Below are positions 35,688 to 44,404 of a DNA stretch of 64,000 nt, in pieces. The stretch covers positions 2,237-66,236 of the forward strand of contig VIQU02000005.1 in NCBI GenBank assembly GCA_010206225.2, written 5' to 3'. The stretch is from Lachnospiraceae bacterium MD308 (GTDB lineage: Bacteria; Bacillota; Clostridia; Lachnospirales; Lachnospiraceae). The notes below the pieces were generated by a model. That model was not told the DNA's origin, searched no databases, and saw nothing but the letters and a program-made list of their open reading frames with translations. Every line of letters starts with the position of its first letter. Within the stretch, counting starts at the first letter, position 1. Made by a program: the position numbers and the translations under genes.

Positions 35688-38068
35688 GATATATTCCCTA
35701 CTTTTTTTATGGTGTCAGCTAACCTTTCAAAGCCTTTCTCTATAGCAATAAAATCTTCAAAAAGGGCGGTGTCTGGCTGATCTGTCACACGTTCTATACA
35801 CTCAAAGACATTTTCCTCTGTACATTTCTCAATATACGCATTGTTCTTTAGCCAGTTCTTTGCTCCAGAACACTTACCGCTTATGTTATCCAAAAACACA
35901 CATGGTGTTTTAGCCAATGCACAAAAAATCATACCGTGCAGCCTGTCTGTCAAGACTACTTTCGCCGAAGCTATGTTTGATATCATCTCATCCAGATACA
36001 TCTCTCTGTTATTCATGGTAACCTCCCCTTCAATAACCGTCGATATAGATTTTAAGGTTAATGAAAGTTCTTTTGCGATCAACTCTGACTGCAAATCCAC
36101 ATATGCTGTCCGTTCCCTGTCCTCTCTCAGACATGCAAGCAATGTCGGTGTTCTTTTTTTATCCAATTGCGCATATTTATGTCTCAGGAAAAATGCCATG
36201 TCCGGCGCTAATAATTTATTTATATTATCCCCGCTTATTTCATCCAGCCGATCCGCCGATTCTTTATCCCTAACTGCAAAAATCAGTTTCTTATGCGTGT
36301 TTAATATATTTCTAAGTCTCTGTTTCTCCTTTTCCCCAAAATAATTATCTTCATAAAATAACGTCTGCGGAAATACTACTAATACATTACCGCGAAAAGC
36401 TGACGCAATATAACAAAACAAGTCATTCATCCGAAGCCACAGAGTTCCTATATTACCGCCTCCGGTAACCGCGATGATATCATCGCTTTTTACCGCGCTC
36501 TTTATACGGAAATTCTCTTTCATATATTCCGAACACGATATTTCTATGATGTCATATTGGGGAAAATACTCCGACAAAAACAATCTTTCTCCCAAAGCAA
36601 TGGCATGATCTCCTAAATTAGGATAATCAGGGCTGTTAAAAAGAATAACAGCCGGCTTTCTGTTTTTCTCATATAATTTTCCATAATCGTCCCATTTTCC
36701 CAGATGACGATAATTATGATCGGATAATTTTTGAGACATCACTTCTGCCATCTCTGGTTTCAGCCATGCCTTTCCTTTTTTATCTGTACGGTTTCGCATA
36801 TCTAGGTAGCTGCCGCATAAAATATCCGGAACACATCCCCAAGCAAGGAAAGCATGATTATTAAAGCAGTACGAAACTTTGCAGTTATGGTCAACAGGCC
36901 TGACCGGAAACGCTTTCATTTCCCGGTCAAAAATATTTCCGATAACTTCACTGTGGTAGCAAGGTCTTACATTTCCTGAGTTCAAATCTATCAGATAGCT
37001 CCAATTTCCTGCATAGCATTGATATTGCTGCATATTTTTCCCGTACCATTTGCTCTTTAGGTCAAACATCTTAGAATCAAACTGTCCCCAAATCGACCGA
37101 TAATCTTCTATAGAATACTTTGATAACAAATCAAATCCTGCTTTATTTGAATCTCGGGTAAAAGAAACGTGAGGCAATGCCCCGTTCGTTTTCTTCAGCG
37201 CCAGATCTTTCATCTCATCAATGTATTTTACCGAGCCGTCTCCGGGAGTAATTTCTAAAGTGTAAGAGCAACGGCTCCCGCTTATTTCATCAATATTATC
37301 CCAGAATCTTTCTAAAACGCCCAGCCTTTTTAATTCTATATAATGAAATGATATTTTAAAGAACATTCTGCCAAGCAGCTTGTCCGGCAATGATAATATC
37401 TCCTTAATCTTAGAGGTTACCGTACCGTTTGTCACAACTGAGACGTAATGGCCCTCGTCCAGCAAAGCATATATTAATTCTACAATATTCTGAGCCAGCA
37501 AAGTCTCGCCCCTTGCGCATAAATTAATAAAGCAAATGCCTCCAAGCCGTTCTTTTGAAAGCCCTTCCCTAATTTCCTTTACACTGTGTTCCTCTGATAA
37601 TAAATTTCCTTCTTTAAATTCTTCTTTTCTCCACACATAGCAATATTCGCAGTGGAAATTACACGTTGTCGTTCCGCTTATATTAATATCGATAAACCGC
37701 TGAATACTATGATTATGGATCTTTTCCGGCCACTGAATGAAATATTTAAAATCCCGTTCTTCCTTCTGCATAAGAATATCCTTCGCATGGCAGAAAGGAA
37801 CTTCCCACTCTTTCAGCTTTTCTCCTATAGAAGCAACCGCATATTCATCATCAACAGTGATAATTACATACGGATTCTGTAATTTGCGGATTTCATTTAC
37901 GTCTATACATATCCTCTCATCTCCATACACTCTCCTGCCAACATATTTATTGCTGCTGTCCGCAAAGTATAAAATATCTGTATAGATATCCAGTCTTTCA
38001 ATATATGGATAAAAGCTTTTTCCCATGCCATATGCAATAACTGTATATGTCTCTAACACGCTTTTCAC
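35684..38068 (-). CDS. Rossmann-like module + radical SAM + polysaccharide pyruvyltransferase fusion
   Basis: 794 aa with three parts. Residues 1-100 are the island module (TVIAYGMGKSFYPYI, YFADSSNKYVG, YVIITVDDEYAV). Residues 125-425 are a radical SAM domain with CNFHCEYC (C136, C140, C143), a strand INLCARGETLL and extra cysteines (C351, C370, C396, C401, C412, C418) suggesting a SPASM-type second cluster. Residues 472-794 are a polysaccharide pyruvyltransferase (CsaB/WcaK family): SPDYPNLGDHAIALGE, VTGGGNIG, AVRDKESADRL, VLTDRLHGMIFCALAKTP. The last family adds a pyruvyl ketal from PEP to sugars. Pairing it with a radical SAM enzyme in one chain is unusual; whether both act on the same sugar is inference. 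Confidence 0.87.
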   Translation of the reverse strand: MKSVLETYTVIAYGMGKSFYPYIERLDIYTDILYFADSSNKYVGRRVYGDERICIDVNEIRKLQNPYVIITVDDEYAVASIGEKLKEWEVPFCHAKDILMQKEERDFKYFIQWPEKIHNHSIQRFIDINISGTTTCNFHCEYCYVWRKEEFKEGNLLSEEHSVKEIREGLSKERLGGICFINLCARGETLLAQNIVELIYALLDEGHYVSVVTNGTVTSKIKEILSLPDKLLGRMFFKISFHYIELKRLGVLERFWDNIDEISGSRCSYTLEITPGDGSVKYIDEMKDLALKKTNGALPHVSFTRDSNKAGFDLLSKYSIEDYRSIWGQFDSKMFDLKSKWYGKNMQQYQCYAGNWSYLIDLNSGNVRPCYHSEVIGNIFDREMKAFPVRPVDHNCKVSYCFNNHAFLAWGCVPDILCGSYLDMRNRTDKKGKAWLKPEMAEVMSQKLSDHNYRHLGKWDDYGKLYEKNRKPAVILFNSPDYPNLGDHAIALGERLFLSEYFPQYDIIEISCSEYMKENFRIKSAVKSDDIIAVTGGGNIGTLWLRMNDLFCYIASAFRGNVLVVFPQTLFYEDNYFGEKEKQRLRNILNTHKKLIFAVRDKESADRLDEISGDNINKLLAPDMAFFLRHKYAQLDKKRTPTLLACLREDRERTAYVDLQSELIAKELSLTLKSISTVIEGEVTMNNREMYLDEMISNIASAKVVLTDRLHGMIFCALAKTPCVFLDNISGKCSGAKNWLKNNAYIEKCTEENVFECIERVTDQPDTALFEDFIAIEKGFERLADTIKKVGNIS

Positions 38069-38092
38069 CTTTCCTTCAGTATAAGTGTATGG

Positions 38093-39244
38093 TTATATCT
38101 TTACTCTGCATATCTTCTGCCTGTCTGTCCCCAGGCTAACAAGCATTTCCTCTATATCATCCGCAACCGCCGCATTTATAACTGCCAGAATAATCTTATC
38201 AAAGGAATGCTTTTTAATTTGTTCCGGCGAAATTACCGCGCCGCCTTTTACTTTATCCGCCCACGCTGCTATCTCACAATATTCTTCATTTTCCAAAAAT
38301 GATTTTATGGCCTTCCCGAATCTTCCCGCTCCGTAAAGGATGACCCTGTCGCCTTTTTTTATTTCCCTGAATGGAAAAGACTCTTTCGTCTCTGTCCGAA
38401 ACAGATGCCCCGGGTCGGATATACATGCAAAAAAGACCGTTACCTGATATAATTGACCCTTTATATTTTTAATCCTGTCCTCATTTCTGGCGGCACATTC
38501 TGAAAAAATACTGCGCATAATCCCGCCGCTTTTTGTATGCGCCGGCGCTCCCATGAGCGAATCGCCCCGCATTACATAATGATAAAAACAGTCTCCTGAC
38601 ACTGATATATTTTCAGATTCAAAGATATAAGGATATACAACATCCGCATCTTCACCGATCTTCGCCTCATTCGGAACTCGCATCTGATATTTTTCCAACA
38701 TACTTTTTCTGAATATTTTATTTGTTATATGCATGTTGATCCGGGAATCGAAAAAATGGTCTGTATTAATAATATGTCCTTTTAAATCATCCAGCGATTT
38801 GCCCTCATATCTGCCTGCGGGTATTTTTTCTTTCTCGGACACAGAATGATTTTCATAGTCACGTATCAGCCCGCTGGTCACTATATCGGAATGATTGCAT
38901 AACATCAATTCCATCATGCGCTCATACATGTTCTCTTCTATCCAGTCATCGCTGTCAACATACGCTATATACTGACCCGATGCTGTCTTTAATCCGGCTT
39001 TTCTGGCGCTGACGAGGCCGCCGTTTTTTTTATGGAATACTTGAATCCTGATGTCTTTTCGGCTCCATTCGTCACAGATCTCTCCGCAATGATCCGTAGA
39101 ACCATCATCTACAAGAATAATCTCCAAATTCGTATAAGTCTGCCCCGCAATGCTTCTTATGCATCTATCAAGATATTTCTCTACGTTGTAAACCGGGACA
39201 ATGACTGATAACGCAGGCTGCTTTTGCTTCATATGATCCGGCAT
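38093..39244 (-). CDS. GT2 glycosyltransferase with C-terminal Rossmann-like module
   Basis: 383 aa. GT-A domain: LSVIVPVYNVEKYLDRCI, VDDGSTDHCGEI, GLVSARKAGL and YVDSDDWIEE. The module starts near residue 300 (RVILYGAGRFGKAIKSFL, IILAVINAAVADDI). The ATG at 39244 lies 9 bases after GGAGGGG; an earlier ATG at 39280 has no ribosome site. This is the shortest of the six minus-strand module-bearing GT2s. Confidence 0.86.
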   Translation of the reverse strand: MPDHMKQKQPALSVIVPVYNVEKYLDRCIRSIAGQTYTNLEIILVDDGSTDHCGEICDEWSRKDIRIQVFHKKNGGLVSARKAGLKTASGQYIAYVDSDDWIEENMYERMMELMLCNHSDIVTSGLIRDYENHSVSEKEKIPAGRYEGKSLDDLKGHIINTDHFFDSRINMHITNKIFRKSMLEKYQMRVPNEAKIGEDADVVYPYIFESENISVSGDCFYHYVMRGDSLMGAPAHTKSGGIMRSIFSECAARNEDRIKNIKGQLYQVTVFFACISDPGHLFRTETKESFPFREIKKGDRVILYGAGRFGKAIKSFLENEEYCEIAAWADKVKGGAVISPEQIKKHSFDKIILAVINAAVADDIEEMLVSLGTDRQKICRVKI

Positions 39245-39293
39245 AATGGCATTCCCCTCCATAAAGTTAATGATCGACATACATAAATTAAAC

Positions 39294-39716
39294 CTATAAT
39301 CTATTAATGTATTTTATCTGTTCCGCAATATCCCCATCGCCAATAATATCCCAAACAGGTATTCTTTTTCCATATATACCATATTCAGTTAATGTCTCAT
39401 ACACTCTTTTTATGCCTGTGACAGGCGTCACTATAACAGAAACTTCCTTACCTTCCAGCCCCTTTACTTCCTTTATGTTATACACTGGAATTCCTTCAAA
39501 TTTTCCGCTTTCTTTATATGCATCTACAATACATAAGGGCGAAACATTCCGTAAATTCATTTCTCTCACAAGCGCGACAGTTAAATTCCCCATTCCATAA
39601 ATTATCAGATTGTTTAACTTAGAAACTTCTTCTATAATTTTATCCGGATTATCTAATATCCGGGTCAGAATCTTCCATTTTATATCTGACAATTCAAAGG
39701 GAACCGTTCTTGACCC
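39294..39716 (-). repeat. Dispersed duplicated segment A (C-terminal module)
   Basis: Encodes the last 140 residues of the FkbM protein. It is closely similar at DNA level, and more so at protein level, to 42108-42530: both encode IIGD followed by a short tail ending KYINRL, VYNIKEVKGLE, EVSVIVTPV and REMNLRN. It is far more alike than any other module copies in the island, so duplication or gene conversion is recent. Confidence 0.85.
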
Positions 39717-40781
39717 GACAGCATATAGCACTGTTTCAGGCGATAGGACACTGTAATGTCTTATAAATAACTCATATTGCGGATTTAATTCTAAAATATA
39801 TTTGGGGATTTCTATAATATCTTCTTTCTTGTGATAAATACAAATTGCCAGATCCGGCTTGTCCCTCATAATAATTTCTTTTGCGCCCCTTAATGCCTTT
39901 AATTCCGCCCCCTCGATATCCATCTTAATAAAAGTAACTCGTTCTTCCTTATGCCTGAAAAATTCATCAATAGAAGTAAGGTTAACAGTTATGTCCCCGT
40001 CCTCAGCCAAATGCGATGCTGTGGTTTTTCCTCCGGCAAAATTTAGTCTTTCATCCTTTTCCCATAAACCTTTATTGATTAATTCTATCCTTTTATCATC
40101 ATTGAAAAGATTTTTCTTGTTCTCTAACATCATGTTGTAATTTGAACAATCCGGTTCAAACGCATAAACTTTTTCAAAATTCGGGTACATATTAATAAAA
40201 TGACCTGTGTCACGCAAATCAAAGCTTCCGCCGTCAATAAATACTTCTCTTCCAGAATGCTTCCTAATGATTCTTGGCTCAAAATATTGCGTTCTATAAA
40301 TTTCTTTTTCATGTGAAAAATCAAAGATACGCTCTTTCTCCACTCCAAGTCTCTCTAATTGTTCTTTCATTTCTTTTCCAGATTTTCTACTGGCTAATAC
40401 AAATAACGCAGTCGTATTCTGACAGCAGGCCTCTTCTACCGACAATACCGGGAGTCCTTCGCAAAGCGTACCTTGCAGCTCTTTTTTATTATCACAATAA
40501 GCAATCAAGTCCCCCACTTTATATCTTTCACTGAAATTTTTATATATTTTTCCCAGATGTCCGGCGCCAAACATAATAATTGGCTGGTCTTCAGAATAAT
40601 GGTCTCTGTTTTTTATAAGCGAATAAAGGCTATGTCCTCCATTATCATTCCTATGAATCGCCAATGAATATAAACTTTCCAAATTCCTATGGCCTAAATT
40701 TAATTCCAGCCGCTTCATAAATATAAATCTGGATTCTTCATCCTGTAACCTGTCATAAACTTTCTGTAAATCTGACCACAT
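39294..40781 (-). CDS. FkbM-family methyltransferase flanked by two Rossmann-like modules
   Basis: 495 aa. Residues 66-160 are one module (PIIMFGAGHLGKIYKNF, IAYCDNKKELQG, ALFVLASRKSGKEM). Residues about 170-365 are an FkbM-type SAM methyltransferase: EVFIDGGSFDLRDTGHF (SAM loop), VYAFEPDCSNY, and KMDIEGAELKALRGA. A second module (LIIYGMGNLTVALVREM) ends the protein. It is the only protein of the island with two modules. FkbM enzymes O-methylate sugars or polyketides; here a glycan sugar is likely. The ATG at 40781 is chosen because GGGAG precedes it by 10 bases; the frame is open to 40805. Confidence 0.85.
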   Translation of the reverse strand: MWSDLQKVYDRLQDEESRFIFMKRLELNLGHRNLESLYSLAIHRNDNGGHSLYSLIKNRDHYSEDQPIIMFGAGHLGKIYKNFSERYKVGDLIAYCDNKKELQGTLCEGLPVLSVEEACCQNTTALFVLASRKSGKEMKEQLERLGVEKERIFDFSHEKEIYRTQYFEPRIIRKHSGREVFIDGGSFDLRDTGHFINMYPNFEKVYAFEPDCSNYNMMLENKKNLFNDDKRIELINKGLWEKDERLNFAGGKTTASHLAEDGDITVNLTSIDEFFRHKEERVTFIKMDIEGAELKALRGAKEIIMRDKPDLAICIYHKKEDIIEIPKYILELNPQYELFIRHYSVLSPETVLYAVGSRTVPFELSDIKWKILTRILDNPDKIIEEVSKLNNLIIYGMGNLTVALVREMNLRNVSPLCIVDAYKESGKFEGIPVYNIKEVKGLEGKEVSVIVTPVTGIKRVYETLTEYGIYGKRIPVWDIIGDGDIAEQIKYINRL

Positions 40782-40828
40782 AATAATTCTTCTCCCTTGA
40801 TACATTTTATTTGCTTTTTATTCATTTA

Positions 40829-42067
40829 TCAGCATATCCGGCATAATGGCATTTCCCCCAAAATATTTAATACCTCTTCTCTTCCGTCAATTAAACATGG
40901 CCACACAAACATATGGCTATCCGGCTCGATTTCGTTTATTGAATAAATCGTATATCCTAATAATGTATTAACTCCTGCTTTTTTCTTTGAAACAAGAAGA
41001 CCTGTTATACGGACATTATGGCTGCACAACGCAACGATCGCTTTTATTGCTTCCGCTCCGGCTCCGTAAATATATATTCTTTCCCCGTGAAGAACTAAAT
41101 CTTTTATCTTATTAATTACCGTAAAAGTATAATAATCAACACTGCGGACAATGTATTCATCGTGAAATGCATCGATGATACGATCGGCTTTATGATCTGA
41201 TAACCGCTTTAATGCGCTCAATTCATCTTCAAATTGTTCCACCGTATACCCGTCCGGGTAGTTAACCCTGAATAACCTTCTCACAGAAGCTATATAAACT
41301 GTATGCAGATATTCGGAAAACCTTCTTTTTGAATAAACGTCAAACTTCGTAAAATAATTGACTGTATCGATAATATATCGGGCAGCTATCTTTTTGTCCT
41401 GCCGATATTTTTCATTCCAGGATCCCTGGGAAAAATCCCTGTATACACTCCATGCTCTGTTGATAAAATACAGTTTCCCCCGGCAAGCCATACATGTCCG
41501 CCAAACCACATCGCCTGTGGCTCCTTTAAAGTCCGGCAATTCTTTAAATAAATCCGTACGGCAAAACAGAGAAGCCGTCGGATACCATCCCTTTGACGCA
41601 CATATAATATCTTTGTCTTCTATATATCCCGACGGATGGTTCTGCACATTTAATCTCAACGTATCCTTTTCTTCGCCATATACTAACGCATTATGATAAC
41701 ATAAAGAAATTTCCTGATCTGATTCCATTAATTCATACTGCTTCTGCAGCTTACCGCTGTAAATCCAGAAATCATCACCTTCACAGTAAGCCATATACTT
41801 TCCCTTTGCGTGAAGAACCATCTTCCGGGCGATACTTACTCCTTTTGAATACTGATTTTCCTTTTCCAGAAACAAACGGATTTTGTCCGAATATTGTTTT
41901 TCGTATTTTTTGAGGATTTCTGTTGTACCGTCTGTCGAAGCGTCGTCATGAACCAGAATTTCATATGTAAAATTTGTTTCCTGCGTTACAAATCCTTCAA
42001 GAGCATCTTTTATATAATCCCTCTGATTATATGTAAGACATATAATTGATACGGCTATTTCATTCAT
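40829..42067 (-). CDS. GT2 glycosyltransferase with C-terminal Rossmann-like module
   Basis: 412 aa. The GT-A domain is of a different subtype from its neighbours: VSIICLTYNQRDYIKDAL, HDDASTDGTTEIL and CEGDDFW (the EGDDFW variant of the DxD motif). The module begins at residue 330 (RIYIYGAGAEAIKAIVAL, ITGLLVSKKK, MFVWPCLIDG). Soluble. The gene lies between the two genes that share the duplicated C-terminal segment. Confidence 0.86.
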   Translation of the reverse strand: MNEIAVSIICLTYNQRDYIKDALEGFVTQETNFTYEILVHDDASTDGTTEILKKYEKQYSDKIRLFLEKENQYSKGVSIARKMVLHAKGKYMAYCEGDDFWIYSGKLQKQYELMESDQEISLCYHNALVYGEEKDTLRLNVQNHPSGYIEDKDIICASKGWYPTASLFCRTDLFKELPDFKGATGDVVWRTCMACRGKLYFINRAWSVYRDFSQGSWNEKYRQDKKIAARYIIDTVNYFTKFDVYSKRRFSEYLHTVYIASVRRLFRVNYPDGYTVEQFEDELSALKRLSDHKADRIIDAFHDEYIVRSVDYYTFTVINKIKDLVLHGERIYIYGAGAEAIKAIVALCSHNVRITGLLVSKKKAGVNTLLGYTIYSINEIEPDSHMFVWPCLIDGREEVLNILGEMPLCRIC

Positions 42068-42107
42068 TCCATTGATTCCCTTCTGAAATAAAATATCACA
42101 AATTGAA

Positions 42108-42530
42108 TCACAATCTATTAATGTATTTTAATCGTTCCGCGGTTTCTCTATCGCCAATGATATCCCAGATAGGTATCCTCTTCCCATGTATGCCATATTT
42201 GTTTAACGTTTCATATAATTCCTGCACATCTGCGACAGGCGTTACTATGACGGAAACTTCTTTTTCTTCCAACCCCTTAACTTCCTTTATATTGTACACT
42301 GGAATTCCTTCAAAATTACCGCTTTTCTTATACGCATCTATGATACATAAAGGCGGCATATTCCGTAAATTCATCTCTCTGACAAGCGCAGCGGTTAAAT
42401 TGCCCATTCCATAAATTACCGGGTTATTCATTTCAGATAGCTTTTGGATTATCTGATTCGGATTGTTTATTATTTCCGTTAATATCCTCCATTTTAAATC
42501 CGACAATTCATAAGGGACAGTCCGCATTCC
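42108..42530 (-). repeat. Dispersed duplicated segment B (C-terminal module)
   Basis: Encodes the last 140 residues of the radical SAM protein. The counterpart is 39294-39716; the similarity begins sharply at the residues (S/M)RTVP(F/Y)ELSD and runs through both stop codons to a common C-terminus. Confidence 0.85.
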
Positions 42531-43529
42531 ATACGAATTTTCCCCGCCGCTTTGATCATGTACTTTCGGATGGGAAAGATATGGATGCTTCATGGTCTCT
42601 TTATATTCCTGATGCCAGGGATGCTTCGGATTCCTTATATTCATAAAGAACTCCTCCATTTCATTCTGGCCGCCCCAGTTATCATATGGCCGAAGCCGAA
42701 CAAAATCCGCGCCGAATTCCTCGATACACCTATACGCAAACTGAGGGAGAGTCCTGAAGTTTTCTGCCTGTACGACCGTCGCTATTGTAAGGAAATCTAT
42801 AATCCCTTTCTCGCGAAGTTTTTTTACATACCTGAGGTTATTTTCTATCTTCTCAATCGGATAATTCACTCCCGAAAGATGTTGATACACAGATTCTTCA
42901 AAACTCATGATTGTAATAGCCACATTTAATTTATATTTCCCAAGATTTTCAATTTGCTTCCAATGTTCTTCATCAAATAAAGAGCCGTTTGTTTCCAACA
43001 TAACTGAACATTCCGCTGCCGGCGCTTTTGGTCTCCATTCAGATAACAATTTTAAGATTCTTTTACTTACAAATAATTCTCCCAATCCATTTGCAGAAAT
43101 CCTTTTTACATATGGCATTGCCTGACGTACCCGATCTTCTATGATGTCATAATTTTGTTCCAATTCCTCTTTTGTTTTTTCTGCGTTCATGCGGCATATC
43201 GTACAGCTCTTACATCTATAATTACAAATATTTTCAAATGCCAAATATAATTCTTCCGGATACTGCGGAAGATTTCCCAACTCTGTTTGAAGATCATTAA
43301 TTTCACCTGTCATTAAATATGGACATTCGTCAACACGGCATTGTGAATAGTCCTGCCTTAATAAACATTGTCTTAATCTTTTTGCTTTTTCTCCATGGAA
43401 AACCTCAGGCAAAGAATTGTCAATCAAATTTCCAACGCAGCCATCTTTTATCCAACTACATAATCTGACCGCTCCTTCAGCATTATACACTTGCACAAAG
43501 TCTCTGCCTCTTTTACACATCCGTTCCAT
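42108..43529 (-). CDS. Radical SAM protein with C-terminal Rossmann-like module
   Basis: 473 aa. The cluster motif is CNYRCKSC (CX3CX2C), with a cysteine-rich N-terminal extension before it (LCSWIKDGCVG, CRVDECPY) that looks like a SPASM-like segment placed ahead of the core, and SANGLGELFVSK in the SAM-contact position. From about residue 330 the chain switches to the duplicated module (PVIYGMGNLTAALVREM). Substrate unknown. The ATG at 43529 has GGAGG 8 bases upstream; an in-frame ATG at 43550 has no ribosome site. Confidence 0.83.
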   Translation of the reverse strand: MERMCKRGRDFVQVYNAEGAVRLCSWIKDGCVGNLIDNSLPEVFHGEKAKRLRQCLLRQDYSQCRVDECPYLMTGEINDLQTELGNLPQYPEELYLAFENICNYRCKSCTICRMNAEKTKEELEQNYDIIEDRVRQAMPYVKRISANGLGELFVSKRILKLLSEWRPKAPAAECSVMLETNGSLFDEEHWKQIENLGKYKLNVAITIMSFEESVYQHLSGVNYPIEKIENNLRYVKKLREKGIIDFLTIATVVQAENFRTLPQFAYRCIEEFGADFVRLRPYDNWGGQNEMEEFFMNIRNPKHPWHQEYKETMKHPYLSHPKVHDQSGGENSYGMRTVPYELSDLKWRILTEIINNPNQIIQKLSEMNNPVIYGMGNLTAALVREMNLRNMPPLCIIDAYKKSGNFEGIPVYNIKEVKGLEEKEVSVIVTPVADVQELYETLNKYGIHGKRIPIWDIIGDRETAERLKYINRL

Positions 43530-43574
43530 CTTTCTTACCTCCATACACATTTATTACCAGAACTGCTGATTATC

Positions 43575-44393
43575 CTATCTGTACTCCAATAATCTAATAT
43601 CACTCACAGGATGTGTTTTTCGCTCTTCTGCCGGAGGAAGTTTTTCATACTCTCCAAATTTAAAATGTAAATAACCATCATAGTCTCTTATCCCCTGTAG
43701 TATCTTTCCTTCAAATATAATGTCCGACGTATCTTCATACCAATACCGATAATATCCATACTCCCGGTTCGGCGTCGGAAACATCAGGATTCTTACCATC
43801 TTTGTCTTCTTTCTGTTTGCGCCGGCGACCATTCTCTTATAATATCTCCGGATTTTGTCTTCCGGTATCTTCGCCAACAGACTATATACCTGCCGTTTTA
43901 TATGGCTTTGATCCGCAATCTGCCCAACCTTAGACCATAAAACCTTTCTGACGCAAAAACACTCAAAATTTTTCATACACCGCAGAAAATAATTGTCAGG
44001 TACTCCGTCAAGAGGGAAGATGTCGATAAAAACACCTTGCGCATACGGCATATGCTCTTGATACTCCCTGAGAAACAGCGTCTGTTTTCTCCTGAGTTTG
44101 CCATATCCCCAACGGTATCCTCTCGTTCTCCGATGATCCTGAAAGTAAAACCGTGACGCATCCAGTTCTGTCTTTACCACATGCCGGAATCTTTCATATT
44201 CTTCTCTTAACAATGCCACATCCGCGTCATCATCCCATGGGATATATCCCCCATGCCTTACAGCGCCAAGCATAGTTCCTGCAATAATACTATATTGAAT
44301 TTTACATTTTTTACATATTCGATCTACTTCTTCCAAAAGTTCCAGTTGGATCATCTGTATCTGCCGAAGCATATGATCATCTATCTGTACCAT
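43575..44393 (-). CDS. LicD-family phosphotransferase
   Basis: 272 aa, second LicD protein of the island. Signatures: YSIIAGTMLGAVRHGGYIPW followed by DDDADVALL (metal-binding Asp cluster), and GVFIDIFPLDGVPDNY. Transfers a phospho-head group (choline, ethanolamine or polyol) from a CDP donor to a glycan. It sits 11 bases downstream of the CDP-glycerol-transferase-like gene. The ATG at 44393 is preferred over a GTG at 44408, as AGGA lies 6-7 bases before it. Unlike the LicD at 14265 it has no additional N-terminal domain. Confidence 0.86.
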   Translation of the reverse strand: MVQIDDHMLRQIQMIQLELLEEVDRICKKCKIQYSIIAGTMLGAVRHGGYIPWDDDADVALLREEYERFRHVVKTELDASRFYFQDHRRTRGYRWGYGKLRRKQTLFLREYQEHMPYAQGVFIDIFPLDGVPDNYFLRCMKNFECFCVRKVLWSKVGQIADQSHIKRQVYSLLAKIPEDKIRRYYKRMVAGANRKKTKMVRILMFPTPNREYGYYRYWYEDTSDIIFEGKILQGIRDYDGYLHFKFGEYEKLPPAEERKTHPVSDIRLLEYR

Positions 44394-44404
44394 AGTTCTT
44401 CCTC

